This document shows, one piece after another, positions 11,095 through 24,060 of a stretch of DNA of 64,000 nt. The stretch's first letter is position 1. Each line of letters starts with the position of its first letter. The DNA is taken from assembly GCA_037501455.1 (NCBI GenBank), contig CM074864.1, positions 36,978,001 to 37,042,000 of the forward strand. Direction: 5' to 3'. Origin of the DNA: Lantana camara. Lineage: Eukaryota > Streptophyta > Magnoliopsida > Lamiales > Verbenaceae. A model generated the notes under the pieces. It had not been told where the DNA came from. It was given only the letters and a program-made list of their open reading frames with translations, and did no database searches. The translations under genes were made by a program, and so were the position numbers.

Positions 11095-14000
11095 TGTAAC
11101 GCCCCAACAAGGGCATCCACGCCTATCCCGCTCTACGGACCTAGCTTGTATATAGAATTGTCATCCATATACCCGCCAAGTTCTAAGCAAGCGGTGACAA
11201 CGGACAACCTAGCTAGGCGGTACTAGACTTACATCAAGAGAATTAAAACAAATGCGAAAGATTAAATCATCAATTAAGTGACCAACACGGTCCAACATGA
11301 AATGCTCAAAATAGGGAAATATAAATCAACCTAGAGACCCTCACGGTCCATCTAATAAGGTAACATCGTCAACTCCGTACATATTAATCCATAAGTAAAC
11401 CCCAAAAGCATAAACATAAGTCATAAAGTACGCTACAACAAAATGAGTACAAACTAGACTCAAGGACAAGACTCTCAAGAAAGACCCCGCGTAGCTTGAC
11501 TCCAAAACGCAACCTGCGGACATGGAAGGTAAAGGAGATCAGTTCAAATGGAACCGGTGCGGAGAAGTATACATAATATAATTAACATAAGAAGGTTCAA
11601 TGCATGCTCAAATCAAAGGTGTTCATGATCCGTTAACATTTTAGAAAACAATGCAGATTTTATAAAAATACGGATCATAAACCAAAGCACCGGCTCGGCG
11701 AGTACGAGCACTCCATCCTTACTTCCCAAACCAAGTGAAATCAAACCAATCTATCCTTAACGCCATTGATGTCGAGGGTGTGCACCCCCCGATCATCGCA
11801 AAAGATCCATGGAGAAGTGGGTCCATGAAACCGACCTTCTCCCAAGCTTACCTCAACCCCGAACCCTCCTCGGAGTCTTAGCAAACTTGTCCAAAAGTGG
11901 GTACTTCGTAAGGGTGCAACCGTCCGCCCTTGCGTTCCTGGTCTTACCACTTACTCCGCCCCGAGCGCTATCAAAAGAACCAACCAAGCAAGGGTCCTTG
12001 CAAGGTATAACAAAGGCTCGCTACACAACTCACACTTGTATAAAATCCAAATAAATGTTCTAAAATCATTTTGGGTACCTATCCCATATACCAAAACACG
12101 AGTTTTACTTGTAAACTGTTTTCCATAGTCAAACATCATAATATGAGCAACGCTCACAAAACTTGGCATATTAAGCCTACATATACCTTTTCGAAAATGG
12201 GAGTTCAAAACCTTCAAACATGATAGGTCATATGTGTCCACAGTTTTAGAAAACATTTTGATATTATAACTCCTCACCTTTACCAAGAACCTCGAAGATC
12301 AAGCACGAATAAGGAAGGTTACACGTCCGGAGACTCACCACCTAACAAGACAATGTACCAACAAAGGTAAGACTCGACTCAAAACCCAACAAGACGATGC
12401 ACGGCTTTGACATGAATACAAATATGCTAATGATGTGCAAGAAATGTTCGACGATGGTATATATTGGGAATTATGATCACATTGCATCATATAAGTCACT
12501 TATGAGAGTTATGTATGCTTATGGAGTCATATCATGCACTTAATGAAATGTGAGGATTAATCATGAGCATGTTTAGAATGTCAGGGTCACACGTAACGTA
12601 GGAAGTCATACAAGTTCAAGTAAATGTATAACTTAGCAAAATGTGACAACTTAAACTTGATCATGGAAACAAGATCATAACAAGTGATATGCAAGAAGTT
12701 CCACCACATATAATAAGGCCACAACTCATTAAAGGTATTATAGAAACAAGAAAAGGACATACAAGAGTTAAAACAAGCGAAACGAGTCAAGAAAACAAGG
12801 TTGGGTAAAATCCACCCCCATGGATTTTCCTTCACAAAAAATCCACCCTCGCGGATTTGGTCTAGAGCTACTGCCTTAAATCCACCCCCATGGATTTTTT
12901 ACACAGCAAAAATCCACCCTAGTGGATTCTGCCCAGAACTTAAAAAAAAACGTGACAGCCACTCCGAATTCGAAGGGAATGAGTTCTAAACACCCCAAAA
13001 TATGAAATTAAGATTCCAAAACCTCAATTAAGCATCATAAAACATTCATATATCATATAAGAACATAATATAAGCATAAAATCCAAGAATGGAATCATTT
13101 AAGCAAGAATTACATATATGCATAAAAGCTTCATAGTTCAAACATGCTCTTCAATGGTGAATCTCTAATCCTAGCATGAATTCAACTAAAATTGACTCCA
13201 AACCTCATAACAACTCAAGCATAATCATTCTACAACACCAAGATTGCAAGAAATCAAATAAATCCTAGACATGCAAGAATTTCTTCAAATCTTCAAAAAC
13301 TCAAAAATGGTGAAATCAAGAGAAAATAGCATACTTAGAACACGAATTCATCAAGAAAACATGGATTAAACTCATAAAATTCAACCCTAGTTCATGCTTC
13401 TACCAAGAACTTCAAGCTCAAAGTATAACCCAAGCATTTACACAAAACCTTACCCTAGGAGCTGAGAATCGAAGAGAATAGCTTGGTCTTGAGTCTTGAA
13501 TCTCTAGAGTCAATCTCCAATCTTGTCTCTTGAAAATTGTTGAAGGTGTTCTTGAGAGAAGATGAATGGGTTGGAGAGAAAAGTGAGGGAGAGAAGGGTT
13601 TGAATCTTTCAAATAACATGAAATGGGATGTTGGGTGTTAAAATCTGATTTAGTTATTTGGGTCAGTTATTTGGGTCACGAACCGGGTCAATTGGAGCGG
13701 GTTAGGAGTGAAATTGGGTCTCAAATTGGGCTAAATTCGGAATTGGGTTATAAGTCTTATAAAAAGGTTGACTTTTCGTAGAATGGCCGTAACTTCTTCG
13801 TCCGAACTCCAAATCGAGCGATTAAAAAACCCACGAACTCGTAATCGAATTATCTACTCAATTACAACAAGTTCTATCCAGTTTCAGGCTTAGAAAATAA
13901 ATTTACCTTTTGGTCCCTAAATTATGCTTTAATGTCCAAATAAGCACATTGTTTTGATTAAACACGAAGCATGCCATCGAAGCCAAATGGAAGCAATAAG

Positions 14001-14171
14001 AGCACATAATTACCATATCAAATAGTCACGTATTTCATACATGTCATATATTCCACATAAGTTCAAGCATAACGGTCAATTAAGGCATATTATTCACATA
14101 ATTCATGCAAAAAAAGTAAATCGTTCACTCTCGTACAAAAGCATACCTTGATCGAGAAACGGGGCATCACA
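11095..14171 (-). mobile_element. Solo LTR D, minus strand
   Basis: It begins TGTAACGCCCCAAC and ends GGGGCATCACA. CATCG occurs at 11090-11094 and again at 14172-14176, an exact target duplication, so this is a solo LTR of 3,077 bases inserted in LTR B. Minus-strand landmarks: donor-like AGG/GTAAGG at 13453, four palindromes at 12807-12928, and acceptor-like CCGCAG/G near 11513. A hairpin sits at 11542-11554 whose stem is GTTC/GAAC instead of the GTC/GAC core of the other LTRs. No internal element sequence remains. Confidence 0.88.
12807..12928. repeat. Four-copy palindrome cluster in LTR D
   Basis: AAATCC and GGATTT arms frame a loop of about 8 bases at 12807-12828, 12839-12858 and 12878-12897, with a shorter copy at 12910-12928. 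The loops differ (ACCCCCAT, ACCCTCGC, ACCCTAGT) while the arms stay complementary. Confidence 0.8.
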
Positions 14172-14299
14172 CATCGGTCGCCAAATCAATCAATTAACAA
14201 TTAAATTACATTTAAAAGAATTAAATGAATTAGTCTCAAATAACAAAATAATTCGTAACTATAAAATCGAGCGTCCTATTAACGAACGGAAACTGGCGT

Positions 14300-15160
14300 T
14301 GGACTCACCACAATGAGGCGAACAACTTGTCCAAAGGCTGCCAAAATGCAGCCACCGGAGCCTCCGAAATAGTGGCTGCCGTTCGGTCATCGCCGGAACA
14401 TGCCAGAAAAATCCCAAAAATTCACCTATGCAAGTTCCAAATCCTCGATCAATTTCTAAAAATTCCAAGCCAATTGTCTCCAGTTTCAGATCTAAGAACA
14501 CGAAAACCCCCAAATCTTCAATCCTAATTACTTCCAAACCGGTGAACGAAAACAAAAACTGCATATTGCATGGTCTTACCCGTGACTAGCTCTTCAAATC
14601 CCATAAGCTATTCGCCGAAAAAAGTTACCGGAGTTGACCTCCGCCATTGAACCATCGCGAGCCGCCATGTGCCGTCACCAAACGGCCAAATCTCTAGTCG
14701 TACGAATGGGGAAAGAAAGATCTCATCGTTCCAAACAAATTCCGTGAAGGGTCCGTCACCAAACAATCATCAAAAGGGCCCCCGATGTCCGTCGAAGATC
14801 CTGCCGCCACTAAAATCATCGGAACCACCACCTACGGCCAAAATCTGCTCAAACCGAGGATGAAAATGAACTCAGGGGGTCGGAAAAGGGTAGGGACCAC
14901 CAACCTTTGTCGGAAAGAGACGCCGGATTGACGGAATCGCCGTCGCTACAGTACTCGCCCCACCGCGGCGCAACTTTGGACGGTGTATGCACCACCACCG
15001 CCGCCCCGATGGCAGCGCTACCAATGTGAAAATGACCACTGGGGAGTTGCCTTCCATATCCCAATGGTCATGTCTCAAAACAGTCGCCGAAAACCACGGC
15101 TAGATGCCGACGAAGTCGCGGTGGTCCGACACCCCACCGCTACTACTGAAAATTGGTGAT
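14300..15160 (-). other. GC-rich leader-like block of LTR B
   Basis: Base composition rises sharply here, with many CCG and CGCC words, compared with the AT-rich LTR on either side. On the minus strand most of the block lies before the donor-like GTAAG near 14579. LTR G has a matching block at 33020-33620 and element I at 34280-34786. The open frames inside look like chance frames in GC-rich DNA. It could be a 5' leader exon or a captured gene edge. Confidence 0.45.
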
Positions 15161-15679
15161 ATCTCCGCCACCGTGCGTCTTTAGGTTAAGATCTTGGTGC
15201 CATCATGATCCTCTCGTCGAGCTCTATGAAATAGACTACTCATTCGTCGAATTCCGTCGAGTTTCAGCTGAGTTCCGGGAAATGTATGTTAGTGTGTGTG
15301 AATAGTTATGGGAGAGAGAGAGATGTCATGGGAGAGAGGAGAAAGGAAGAGCTGGTGCCCGTCTGGCTCGTTCAACGGGAATCCGGGTATTTTATCCCGA
15401 GTCCTCGCATGTAAAAACGATTGGTAGGAGGGGCAAACTTAGAGTCTACGGACTCATTTCGATGCCCCGAACACGTTGAAGTGGTCCAAGAGGTCAAAAT
15501 CTCGATCGATTAATAAATGACCGAAAAACCCCTAAAAAGAGAAAATTACAAATAAGCCCCTAAACTCTTAAAGAGTTGAAAATAGGGCCACACGAAACAT
15601 AAAATCACATAATTAAACACGCAAGAAAGTCGACACGTGGCATAGCCCGTACGCCGGAAGAGCGGGCTGTTACAATTTG

Positions 15680-16380
15680 CTCCGTTCAACTTTGAATTTA
15701 ATTTTGATTTTTATGTATATGTTATATGTAAGAGATATATGAGTTATGAACGTGTTTATATGCTCGTTGTATGTTTTTGGGTTAGTTTGTTAAGGTTTTA
15801 AACCGTTTTGTTTGAAGAGGGACTTAAAGGAGCTAAAATGGTTTCCGCGCACCTTGGGTTCCTAGTGGCATAACTTGAACTCAGGAATTCGGATTTAAAT
15901 TCCGTCACCACCTTTGGAGTCGTATCGATGATATGGAGCCACTGGAACAAGCCTTGCAATTTTATGAACTTGTTTAAACCTCCGAAACCTCATCGAACTG
16001 AGCCCCATGTACCAAAAAGGCGACCCTTAACCTTTTTAAGCACCATTGACTCAATTCTTAACCCACCCATATTCTCACAACTCGGCCACGACAAGAAACA
16101 GAAGGAATGATCAGCTCTAAAATGAGAAGAAAAGAGAATGACCTAGAACTATACACCCTCTTAGCCATTTGAGCTCATAACCCCTACGTCTCTTCTACGA
16201 TTGAAGAGGTAAGCATATATTCTTGTTCTCCATCTTCTTCTGGTTCTTTTAAGCCAAGGTTTGTAAATTTTCATTTAGATTTGAGCATGTTATGAGCTTT
16301 GGCATGGATAGTAAGGGTTTATGTTATTTTTGATGACTTTGAGCTAATCCTTGCCTTATGTCTTGAATTGAAGCGTGTTA
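15680..16380 (+). mobile_element. Right segment of plus-strand LTR A
   Basis: LTR A resumes after the ATTTG duplication. It carries CAGGAATTCGGATTTAAATT, matching the equivalent part of LTRs C and F, and a donor-like GAAGAG/GTAAGC at 16209. It is cut at 16380 by LTR E; the rest lies right of the window. Confidence 0.65.
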
Positions 16381-17001
16381 TGTATCACCCTACATGGTGG
16401 ATCACCACATCCCCCGTACCAAGGCCCAGTTGACATACGAAATGAATGTCCATACATAAACCAAACCATGGCGAAAGGGAGATAGACAGACATACACCTA
16501 AGCTAGGTGAATCGTAGACCCTGAACTTCAAAGTACAACCAACATAAATGCGGAAGCGTAAACATGCCATACAAAATTTAATCATAAACAAGTGACGGGT
16601 TTAACTAACATAGATACCTAATCTCGAATATCAAATCATAAGTATAAGTTTATAAATGTAAACGGGGTTCGTCTGGTCCTAGAAGCCTGTCCCGAGTCAT
16701 AACATAGAATAATCAAAACCATGCATGGAAATATACATATATCATACTTATACAAAAGTTCCAAAATGTATGAAATGCGACAGACTCGGACTTAACAAGA
16801 CTTGACAGTCTCGACTCACACCGCCTAGCTCGAACTCCACAGCTAAAACCTGCAAACTAAAAGCATGGGAAAGGAGAGGGTCAGTCTAAAGACTGAGTGA
16901 GGGGATACCCACACACACCTACATATACATAGAGCATAGCACGTTTCAAATTAGATGTTTGTGAATCCGGGATTAGTTTTTGCATGCCAAAACATTTGCT
17001 C

Positions 17002-17005
<4 letters not shown>

Positions 17006-17043
<38 letters not shown>
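17006..17043. repeat. AT microsatellite in LTR E
   Basis: A perfect alternating AT run of about 38 bases. Confidence 0.9.
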
Positions 17044-17046
<3 letters not shown>

Positions 17047-17880
17047 TGACTTAGCATAACAAACGTAATAAACTTATACGTAGCATAACATAATTTCACA
17101 CCTTTGCATAACAAACATTTTGAATCAGAGCATAACTTATTAGGTTATTAATACATCAAATTTTATCTTAATTTATGAGTCTACCCCTATTTCACGAACT
17201 TAGACAAAATGGACAGAACGCTCGACGCGTACAAGCTCAAACTCCAACCAACTCCTCCGATTTGTAACAAATTCAAAGTGAAGAAAACAACATAAAATAT
17301 AACATACCATATCATACGTACTAACTTCTTCTCCGGGTGATGGAAGGGTTGCGGTACCCTAAACATCCATACTAACGAGAGGAGCACAAGCACTTAAACT
17401 CTCAGGATTCCATCCCCCACCAAACGTCCTGGTGGGTTTAGGGGTGACCCTCTTCATACATATGGAGACTATGCTAAGTAGTGATAATCCCGATGGCCTG
17501 AGACCGACCCGGGTGTCCTTGCTCATAGCTCTAGGGCCCAACAGATAGACAGAAAGATATATAATCAAAACCCGATACAGACAGACATAACTCATGTATA
17601 ACGTACTTATCATATCACATTTACATACCACGCATATACATATGTACTTAGCACATGCATATATATCATGCACACACACATGCATACATACCACATGCAT
17701 ATGTACCAGACCCAAAAGCAAATATACATAGGCTCATACATAGCATTTATACTTTCAAATGTATAACAAAACTATCAAAATACATACCTCATAAATATTT
17801 ACATATACATAAGGCTTATAAGTCACATGCATACGAAAATGGGCATATTTCATTAGGGTTTAACTATATCCTAACCTCAC

Positions 17881-17958
17881 CTTACCGATGAAGCCAAAAC
17901 ATGACGAATGATCCACCTTGGAATCAACTTGGCCAACACAACACCACCCCGGGTGAAA
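17881..17958 (-). other. Candidate mini-exon within LTR E
   Basis: On the minus strand the block follows TTTGTTTAG and ends with GGTAAG/GTGAGG. It contains ACCCGGGGTGGTGTT, close to the equivalent blocks in LTR-a and LTR F, which helps align the three LTRs. Confidence 0.42.
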
Positions 17959-18726
17959 CTAAACAAATTAAAGACAAAATGGAAGACTTAGACTAAAAAA
18001 TAAACCACATAGACGCACAACGAATGTTTATGCACTTAAGAGATGTAATCACGTAGGCATAGTTCATCCTCATATCAATTTCCTATAAAGAAAGACATTA
18101 CATAGCTCAAAATATTCATAAAACATGTTAAGGCACGTTCACGTGCACAATTAATGCATAACACAACATCTAACATTTAACAAGGTGGACATGCGATTCA
18201 TGTAAACAATTCACATTACTCAAGAAATATAAAATGAATATAAGAACAAGTACATATACATAAACATGATATAAAAAGTTAGTAACAAGTTCGGAGGTGG
18301 AAAGTTACGAGAAAAACGGAATTAAAACATAAAAAGGGGTTCCGAGTGAAATTGAGCCAAAGCTGACAGTTTTCCAAAATGCGCAAGCTGTAGGAAAATG
18401 GGTATATCTTGAGTTTTAGAAAAAGGGATTGCGTTTTTTTTTTTCTTGGAAATGAAACTAGACACATAGATATTTCCAATGGCATATGACTCGAATCGTG
18501 CTTCAAAACTAGGCGAAAATGGCGTAGGTGTGAAGTTGAACAAGAGCAGAATTCCTGCGAAGTGGCAACATAAAAATTAAATGGTTATATCTGACAATAT
18601 ACAACGAATTTTGAGGTGATTCGAAAAGGAGAAGACTCTACACTTAAAGAGGTTTATCGTGTCAAAATTTAAGGTCAATCGGAGCTCGGATGAAGGGTCC
18701 ATGGCCGGGGAGATTTAAGGCAAAAT

Positions 18727-18818
18727 GTTCCCCGCCCGGGGAAACTGTCCAAATTCCTTCTGTATTAAGGTCCCCGTCCTAGGACCATTTCAAAGAAAAA
18801 GTTTCCCGACCGGGGAAC
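18727..18818. repeat. Three palindromes in LTR E
   Basis: GTTCCCC/GGGGAAAC at 18727-18745, GGTCC/GGACC at 18769-18786 and GTTTCCC/GGGGAAC at 18801-18818. Confidence 0.65.
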
Positions 18819-19059
18819 ATGTCTAGGTGAGAAAAGAAGCACACCAATAGGGGTACTCGTGGGAGAAACCAAAAATCATCAAAACCACCTCATATTTCAA
18901 CCAAAACAAGCAAGAGTCGGGGCACAAGTTCATACACACATGCTACATCAAGGTCTCTTGTAAAAAACTCATGGAATGCACAACAATTCAATCCACTATT
19001 TTCATATATCGAAGGTCCAACAATGGTGAAACAATGAATACACAACCATTAAGCCAAAG

Positions 19060-19146
19060 TGTAATATTCCGGTTCTTCGGCAATCTAGGTACGACATCAC
19101 GAGAGAGTTTAATTTAGTATTTTTGTGATTTCTATGACTTCGTATG
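19060..19146 (+). mobile_element. Left segment of plus-strand LTR F
   Basis: It starts TGTAATATTCCGG and has ACGACATCACGAGAG, as in other plus LTR starts. CAAAG at 19055-19059 is the likely left target duplication. It is cut by LTR G and resumes at 44454. Confidence 0.72.
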
Positions 19147-19953
19147 TGTAACACCCCAAACGGAGAGGTGCCGCATCCCCCGCACTATGACCCAGACCCG
19201 GAACATGAAATGAAAGTCCATGCCCGAATCCGAATCCGAATCAGAGCGAACGGGAGACCAACTCACACACTACCCTAGGCGGATCTAACTTGACCAAAAC
19301 TCAGAGTGCGGAAGCAATTGAAACCAACAACAATAGATAGCGGAAGCATTTAAAACAAAACATGCAAAGCAGGTGACGGGTTCAACTAGCATAAATCCCT
19401 AGTCCCAAATATGAACATAAGGTAATAATCATCAAGTGCCACAAGGGGCCGAATGAGAGTGCCACGCAGGGCTACCGAATAGTAAAGTATAATCTCAAGT
19501 CTACAAGTCAAAGCATAAGTAAAGTGTATGAAAAGACAAATGCAAATAGAAAGACTAGACCGATGAACTCAAATGACTCACTTCCGCCTAACAAACGCCA
19601 ACAACCTGCAACTAAAAGTGTAAATGAGGGGTCAGTCAACTTGACCGAGTGAGGGGGCTAACGCACACCCACAATATATATATATATATAAGGAGCATAG
19701 CACAGAATAAAAAGGATGGACTCATGAACCGGGGATAGGTGTTACATACCAAAACGTTTTGAAAGAACCCGAATAAGATATAGATATAAGTTTAGAAACC
19801 ATTTTCCAGAAACACTCTATCCCGATTCATAATTCCATAACAGAATAGAACACATGCTCGGCGAGTAAGAGCTTCCAACCTTTACTCCTCAGAATCATAA
19901 ATAAAAAACAATCCAACCGCTACACCAGCGATGGAGAAGATGTACAGTCCCCA

Positions 19954-22900
19954 TGTATCACCCGAGCGCAAGGTGTCACATCCCCCGCACCGAGACCCAG
20001 CCCGAATATGAAATGGACGATCCATACCCGAGCCAAATCACGGCGAACGGGGATATACACACACTCTATGCTAGGCGGGACTAACCCTTGAACCATAAAA
20101 TCAGAAATTAAAACATTAAAGCGGAAGTAATAAACGAACATGCATCATATATACGTACAATGAGCATCACAGTTCCAAAAGTAAGTCACAACCTTATCCA
20201 ATTCCATTAGGGCTCAAAACATGTACGCTCCAATAGCAACATTCAAATACAAAGATCATAAGTGCAAAATGCGAGTGTAAGACCAGTAAACAAAAGGGCT
20301 AGAAACGAAAACAACAACTAAGACTCGAAATCCCGCCTAGCTTCCCTGACACCTGCACAAAACAACTGAAAGCCAAACGGGTTCAGTCCAAAAGGGACTG
20401 GTGGGTATAAAAGTAGGGCATAGTAATATATGACTGTAATTAAACATTCACATGCAAGTTATAATCCCAAATGAGGTTTTTAAAGAATTTCCCAAGTGGG
20501 TGAATAGAAATCATCAAAAGGGATTATAACGATTCATTTACATTAGGTCAAGGTCATTAGTGGCCCGGTGAGTGGGCGTGCATTATCTCCAACCAACACC
20601 TCGTGTAATTCATTAACATTCATTAACATTCATTCTTTCTTTTCATACATCACATTCTTTCGTGCGCATTCAATAACATTTACACCTTCTTCCTCCGGGT
20701 TGGTGGCGGGTTTGCAAGGCCCATCCACCCATTCATTGACCAAAAGGGGAACATGACTCCCCAGATGGCACTCAACGTCCATTCCTCGCTAACTCCTAAC
20801 GAGGTCCGGTTACGCCGTTCATTGGTGGAACTAGTGTGAGGGATCACCGTCGGCCCGTGCCTTCCCGGATAGCCACTCACACTAAGTCGCTGGGCCCCAT
20901 TCGTGCATAACATTCATTCATTCTCGCCAAAACAATAGGTAGGGTTCAAGAAACAAGGGCTTTACGTTTGCAATCATTTACTCGATAAAAGACTCAAAAT
21001 ATATATCATATTACTTTGGCTTAAAACTTTTCACGTAGGGAGATATACCGGGTCGTTTTATCTAAGTAGAAGAGAAACCCACCTTAAACCGCAAAAAGAA
21101 GCAAACACAAGCCTCACTGACCGGCCTCGTCTCCAATGGACTCAAAATTTGTGCAAGAGAGGTGAAGTGAGACTCAATATGACCAATTAAGACGCTCGGC
21201 AATCCAATGATCATGATATGAATATGTAAGAGATAAGACTATGCTATGAAAATGTTCATGGGCACTATTAAAGTCTTAAAGACATATAAACATTCAATTC
21301 ATTCATTCAATGAAGCATTCGTATTCAAACGAGTTCATGTCCTTCACATTTCACGTCAAAGGAATTTAAATTATATAATCAAGTCGTTCAATCTTTCATT
21401 CACTTTCATTCGAATTCACAGTTTTAATCAAATTAATTCAAGAAATTCAAATATAATCAAGTACAAGTTAAATCACATTTAAGTTTAGAACATAAACAAT
21501 TAAACACATTCAATCGCATTTACAATTAGAAATTAAACAATTAAATACATTCAGTTAAATTTCGAAAATTGAATAAAACATGAAATAGGTAACATTTAAA
21601 TTCTAATAATTCAATTAAATCAAATAACAATTAATATTTAAAATATATATATATAATATATTAAATATATATACATACATATACATATACTATATTATAT
21701 ATACATATATACGTATAAATACACATGCATGCAAATAACAAATGCATGAAATTTCCATGCAAAATTACAATCCCATGCATGCAATAGTGTGGGTCTAATA
21801 TATCCATATATATATATGCATGCAAAACATGCATTGGCAATTAACAACTCATGCAAGAAAGAAAAAGAAACCAGCAGTAGCAGCAGCTTCGCGGTAACAG
21901 CAAAACAGGCATGAAATACAAGGTGACACCCCCGTGTCACCTCCATAGAACAAACCGAGACACCCCAGTGTTTCGGTACAGAGAAGACAACCAACGCAGC
22001 ACCCCCGTTCCAGCTGATAAGGAAAGAAAATGACACACCCGTGTCCGACGCAACAGTTCAAACAAAAAACACAGGTTATCCCTTGTTTTTCTAGCTCAAA
22101 CGCAGTCACCTCTCAAGCAACAATTAGGCCATATAAGTAGCAAGAAGAAGACATGAAATGCATCACAAAATCAGCCTTAACAATACACAAAATGACAGCA
22201 AAAGCATGGAGGAAACGCAACAGCAAAACCAGTCCAGAAACAGGGCCAAACTTACAAAAAACAGGGCAAGAAATGATCTCAAGTAATCCTAACACATTCA
22301 TATAAGTTAGGCTAACAAATGTGCAGCAAAACACCACAAATTCAACCTATAAATCAGTCCCACAACAGTTCAAACATGAAAGGCAGTCATACGTGGCCAT
22401 TTTATGAAATTTTCTCAATGTTCCAAAGTTGATAACTCATAAATACTTCAACTACCATGCAATTAATGATCATAAATGAGAATAAGATATCAAAACAATC
22501 ATTCTCAAGCTTGGAATCAAACAAATCCATCAAGAATTGGATGAGATCGAGAGAAATACCCAAAAATGCCTCTATTGCAAGATCAGCCGAACATGCATAA
22601 AACCATGATCAAATTTGGGGATGAAAGAATGAAAATGATCAGGAATGAACATATAATACAACCATAAGCTTACCTTGTTGATTGGATGAAGATTGGATGA
22701 GATTTGAGCTTTGAATCTCCAAGGTGATCAGGGGTTGCGGGAAGAAACTGGAAGGCAGTGAATTTAGCTGAGATTTGTGAATTATGAGAGGGTTGGTTCG
22801 GTTAGGGCAAGGTACAGAAGATTAGGTGGTTGAGTTAGGGTTCTATAGCATCAAACCATGGTTAATTTGGTCAACAATTGAATAAGTTATGGCCATTTTA

Positions 22901-23785
22901 GTGCAACAAGGTCAGATTCGTCGCCGTTTCGTTTTTCGGTTGAATTTCGGAGGTTCAATTGACGTTAGAAAAATATAAGGCTAAGTTTACTAAACTCAAA
23001 TTTTCGTTACGAGTTCAGCGAAGTTGACGGAACTCGAATCCGAGTTCCCGACCTCAATATATTAAATACGGAACCAAGGGTGCGCTAAGTGCTCGTTAGC
23101 CCCCACTTGGATTCCAAAATTCAAATTAAATCCGAAACACATGCAAATGAATTCGAAAATACGCAACGGAAAAATATTCATATACAAGACACGTATAAGT
23201 TCATCATATTAAATTTGCACAAAATTCCGGTATCAATTCAAATAGAAACGAAGCATGTAAATGTGACTCATACGCAATCAAACAATAAAAGCCAAAATAT
23301 TTACAAATAATGTATCATTTGCATTCTTATATAATATATTATAAATACATGCATGAAATATTATTTTATAAATATACATGCATGCATACGTATATAATAT
23401 ATATAATAAATACATGCATGCAATATATAGGTTATAATTATAATTGCATGCATTACAAATTCATGCACACGTACACCCTAATTATATATTTATATATTAT
23501 ATAAATGTAATTAATATTAATAACATTAAATAAAATAATTAACATTTAATACATATAAAATAAAATGAAATATATAGAACACGTAAAAATAATTATTTGC
23601 GCAATTAAGGAGCACACAAGTTATTCACATAAATTCAAATTCAAATATTGCATATATTTCAATTAGTCACTTATTTAACAATTAAACAATGAAATTTAAT
23701 TATAGAAACACTAAGACCAATTAATTTGTGCAATTAAGTAAACATATACGTCATGCTGTACTAATAAAAGAACTGGGGCGTTACA
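19954..23785 (-). repeat. 3' LTR of element H
   Basis: Starts TGTATCACCCGAG (the partner has TGTAACACCC) and ends GGGGCGTTACA. Minus-strand landmarks: donor-like CAAG/GTAAGC at 22673, palindromes at 21921-22045, TTTAAG/GTGGGT near 21080, hairpin CAGTCC/GGACTG at 20384-20400 beside TATAAAA, and acceptor-like TGTGCAG/G at 20352. Confidence 0.9.
21921..22045. repeat. Palindrome cluster in the 3' LTR of H
   Basis: AGGTGACAC/GTGTCACCT at 21921-21942 is a perfect pair around CCCC. A second copy at 21957-21977 has decayed, and a short GACAC/GTGTC pair lies at 22032-22045. The second copy is intact in the other LTR. Confidence 0.75.
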
Positions 23786-23803
23786 ACCTTTCCCCCTTAA
23801 AAG
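23786..23803 (-). promoter_or_regulatory. Polypurine tract of element H
   Basis: On the minus strand the tract reads TTTTAAGGGGGAAAGGT directly before TGTAACGCCCC of the 3' LTR. It is the expected plus-strand DNA priming site. Confidence 0.85.
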
Positions 23804-23843
23804 AATCCGTCCTCGGATTCACTATCTGCCTGAAAACAATTAA

Positions 23844-24060
23844 TGAAGGAACCCCGTTCCTCACAAACAACACAGAGAGAATCCCCATCTCTCAAACAAC
23901 AAGGAGAGAACTCCGTCTCTCGCAAGCAAAGAGAGCACCCCGTCTCTCGAACAAAATAAGAGCATCCCCGTCTCTTACAAACAACGAGAGCACCCCGTCT
24001 CTCGAACAAAAATAAGAGCATCCCCGTCTCTTACAAACAACGAGAGCACCCCGTCTTTCG
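23844..24060 (-). repeat. Eight-unit hairpin array in the core of H
   Basis: Units of 27-29 bases carry short complementary arms around a loop of the type ACGGGGTG. Arms alternate between GAGAG/CTCTC and AAGAG/CTCTT, so the outer pair changes on both sides at once. The unit nearest the LTR uses GAGGAA/TTCCTT. The array lies about 60 bases from the 3' LTR and matches one in element I by loop and position. Confidence 0.8.

Larger units (their letters stand above)
5605..15674 (-). mobile_element. Solo LTR B, minus strand, carrying two nested insertions
   Basis: The left end is TGTACCAACCC and the right end GCTGTTACA. ATTTG is present both before (5600-5604) and after (15675-15679), a 5-base target duplication. 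LTR sequence lies at 5605-5888, about 9396-11094 and 14177-15674, roughly 3.5 kb in all. Minus-strand landmarks: acceptor-like TTGCAG/G at 9616-9619, hairpin CAGTC-TAAA-GACTG at 9647-9660, and donor-like GGGTAAG near 14579. It is interrupted by LTR C and by solo LTR D. About 30 bases around GGGTTCAACTAATC occur on both sides of C, so that junction is not a simple insertion. Confidence 0.75.
16381..19059 (-). mobile_element. Left segment of minus-strand LTR E
   Basis: It starts TGTATCACCCTAC, followed by CACATCCCCCG as in other minus LTRs. Minus-strand landmarks: acceptor-like TTTGCAG/G near 16859, hairpin CAGTC-TTTA-GACTG at 16882-16895, TA tract at 17006-17043, mini-exon-like block at 17881-17958 and palindromes at 18727-18818. 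It is cut at 19059 by LTR F, and its remaining end is outside the window. Confidence 0.72.

Noticed and set aside
20600..20650. Telomere- or centromere-like repeat from ATTCATT runs
   Set aside because: It is short low-complexity sequence shared by the LTRs of H and N, with no telomere motif.
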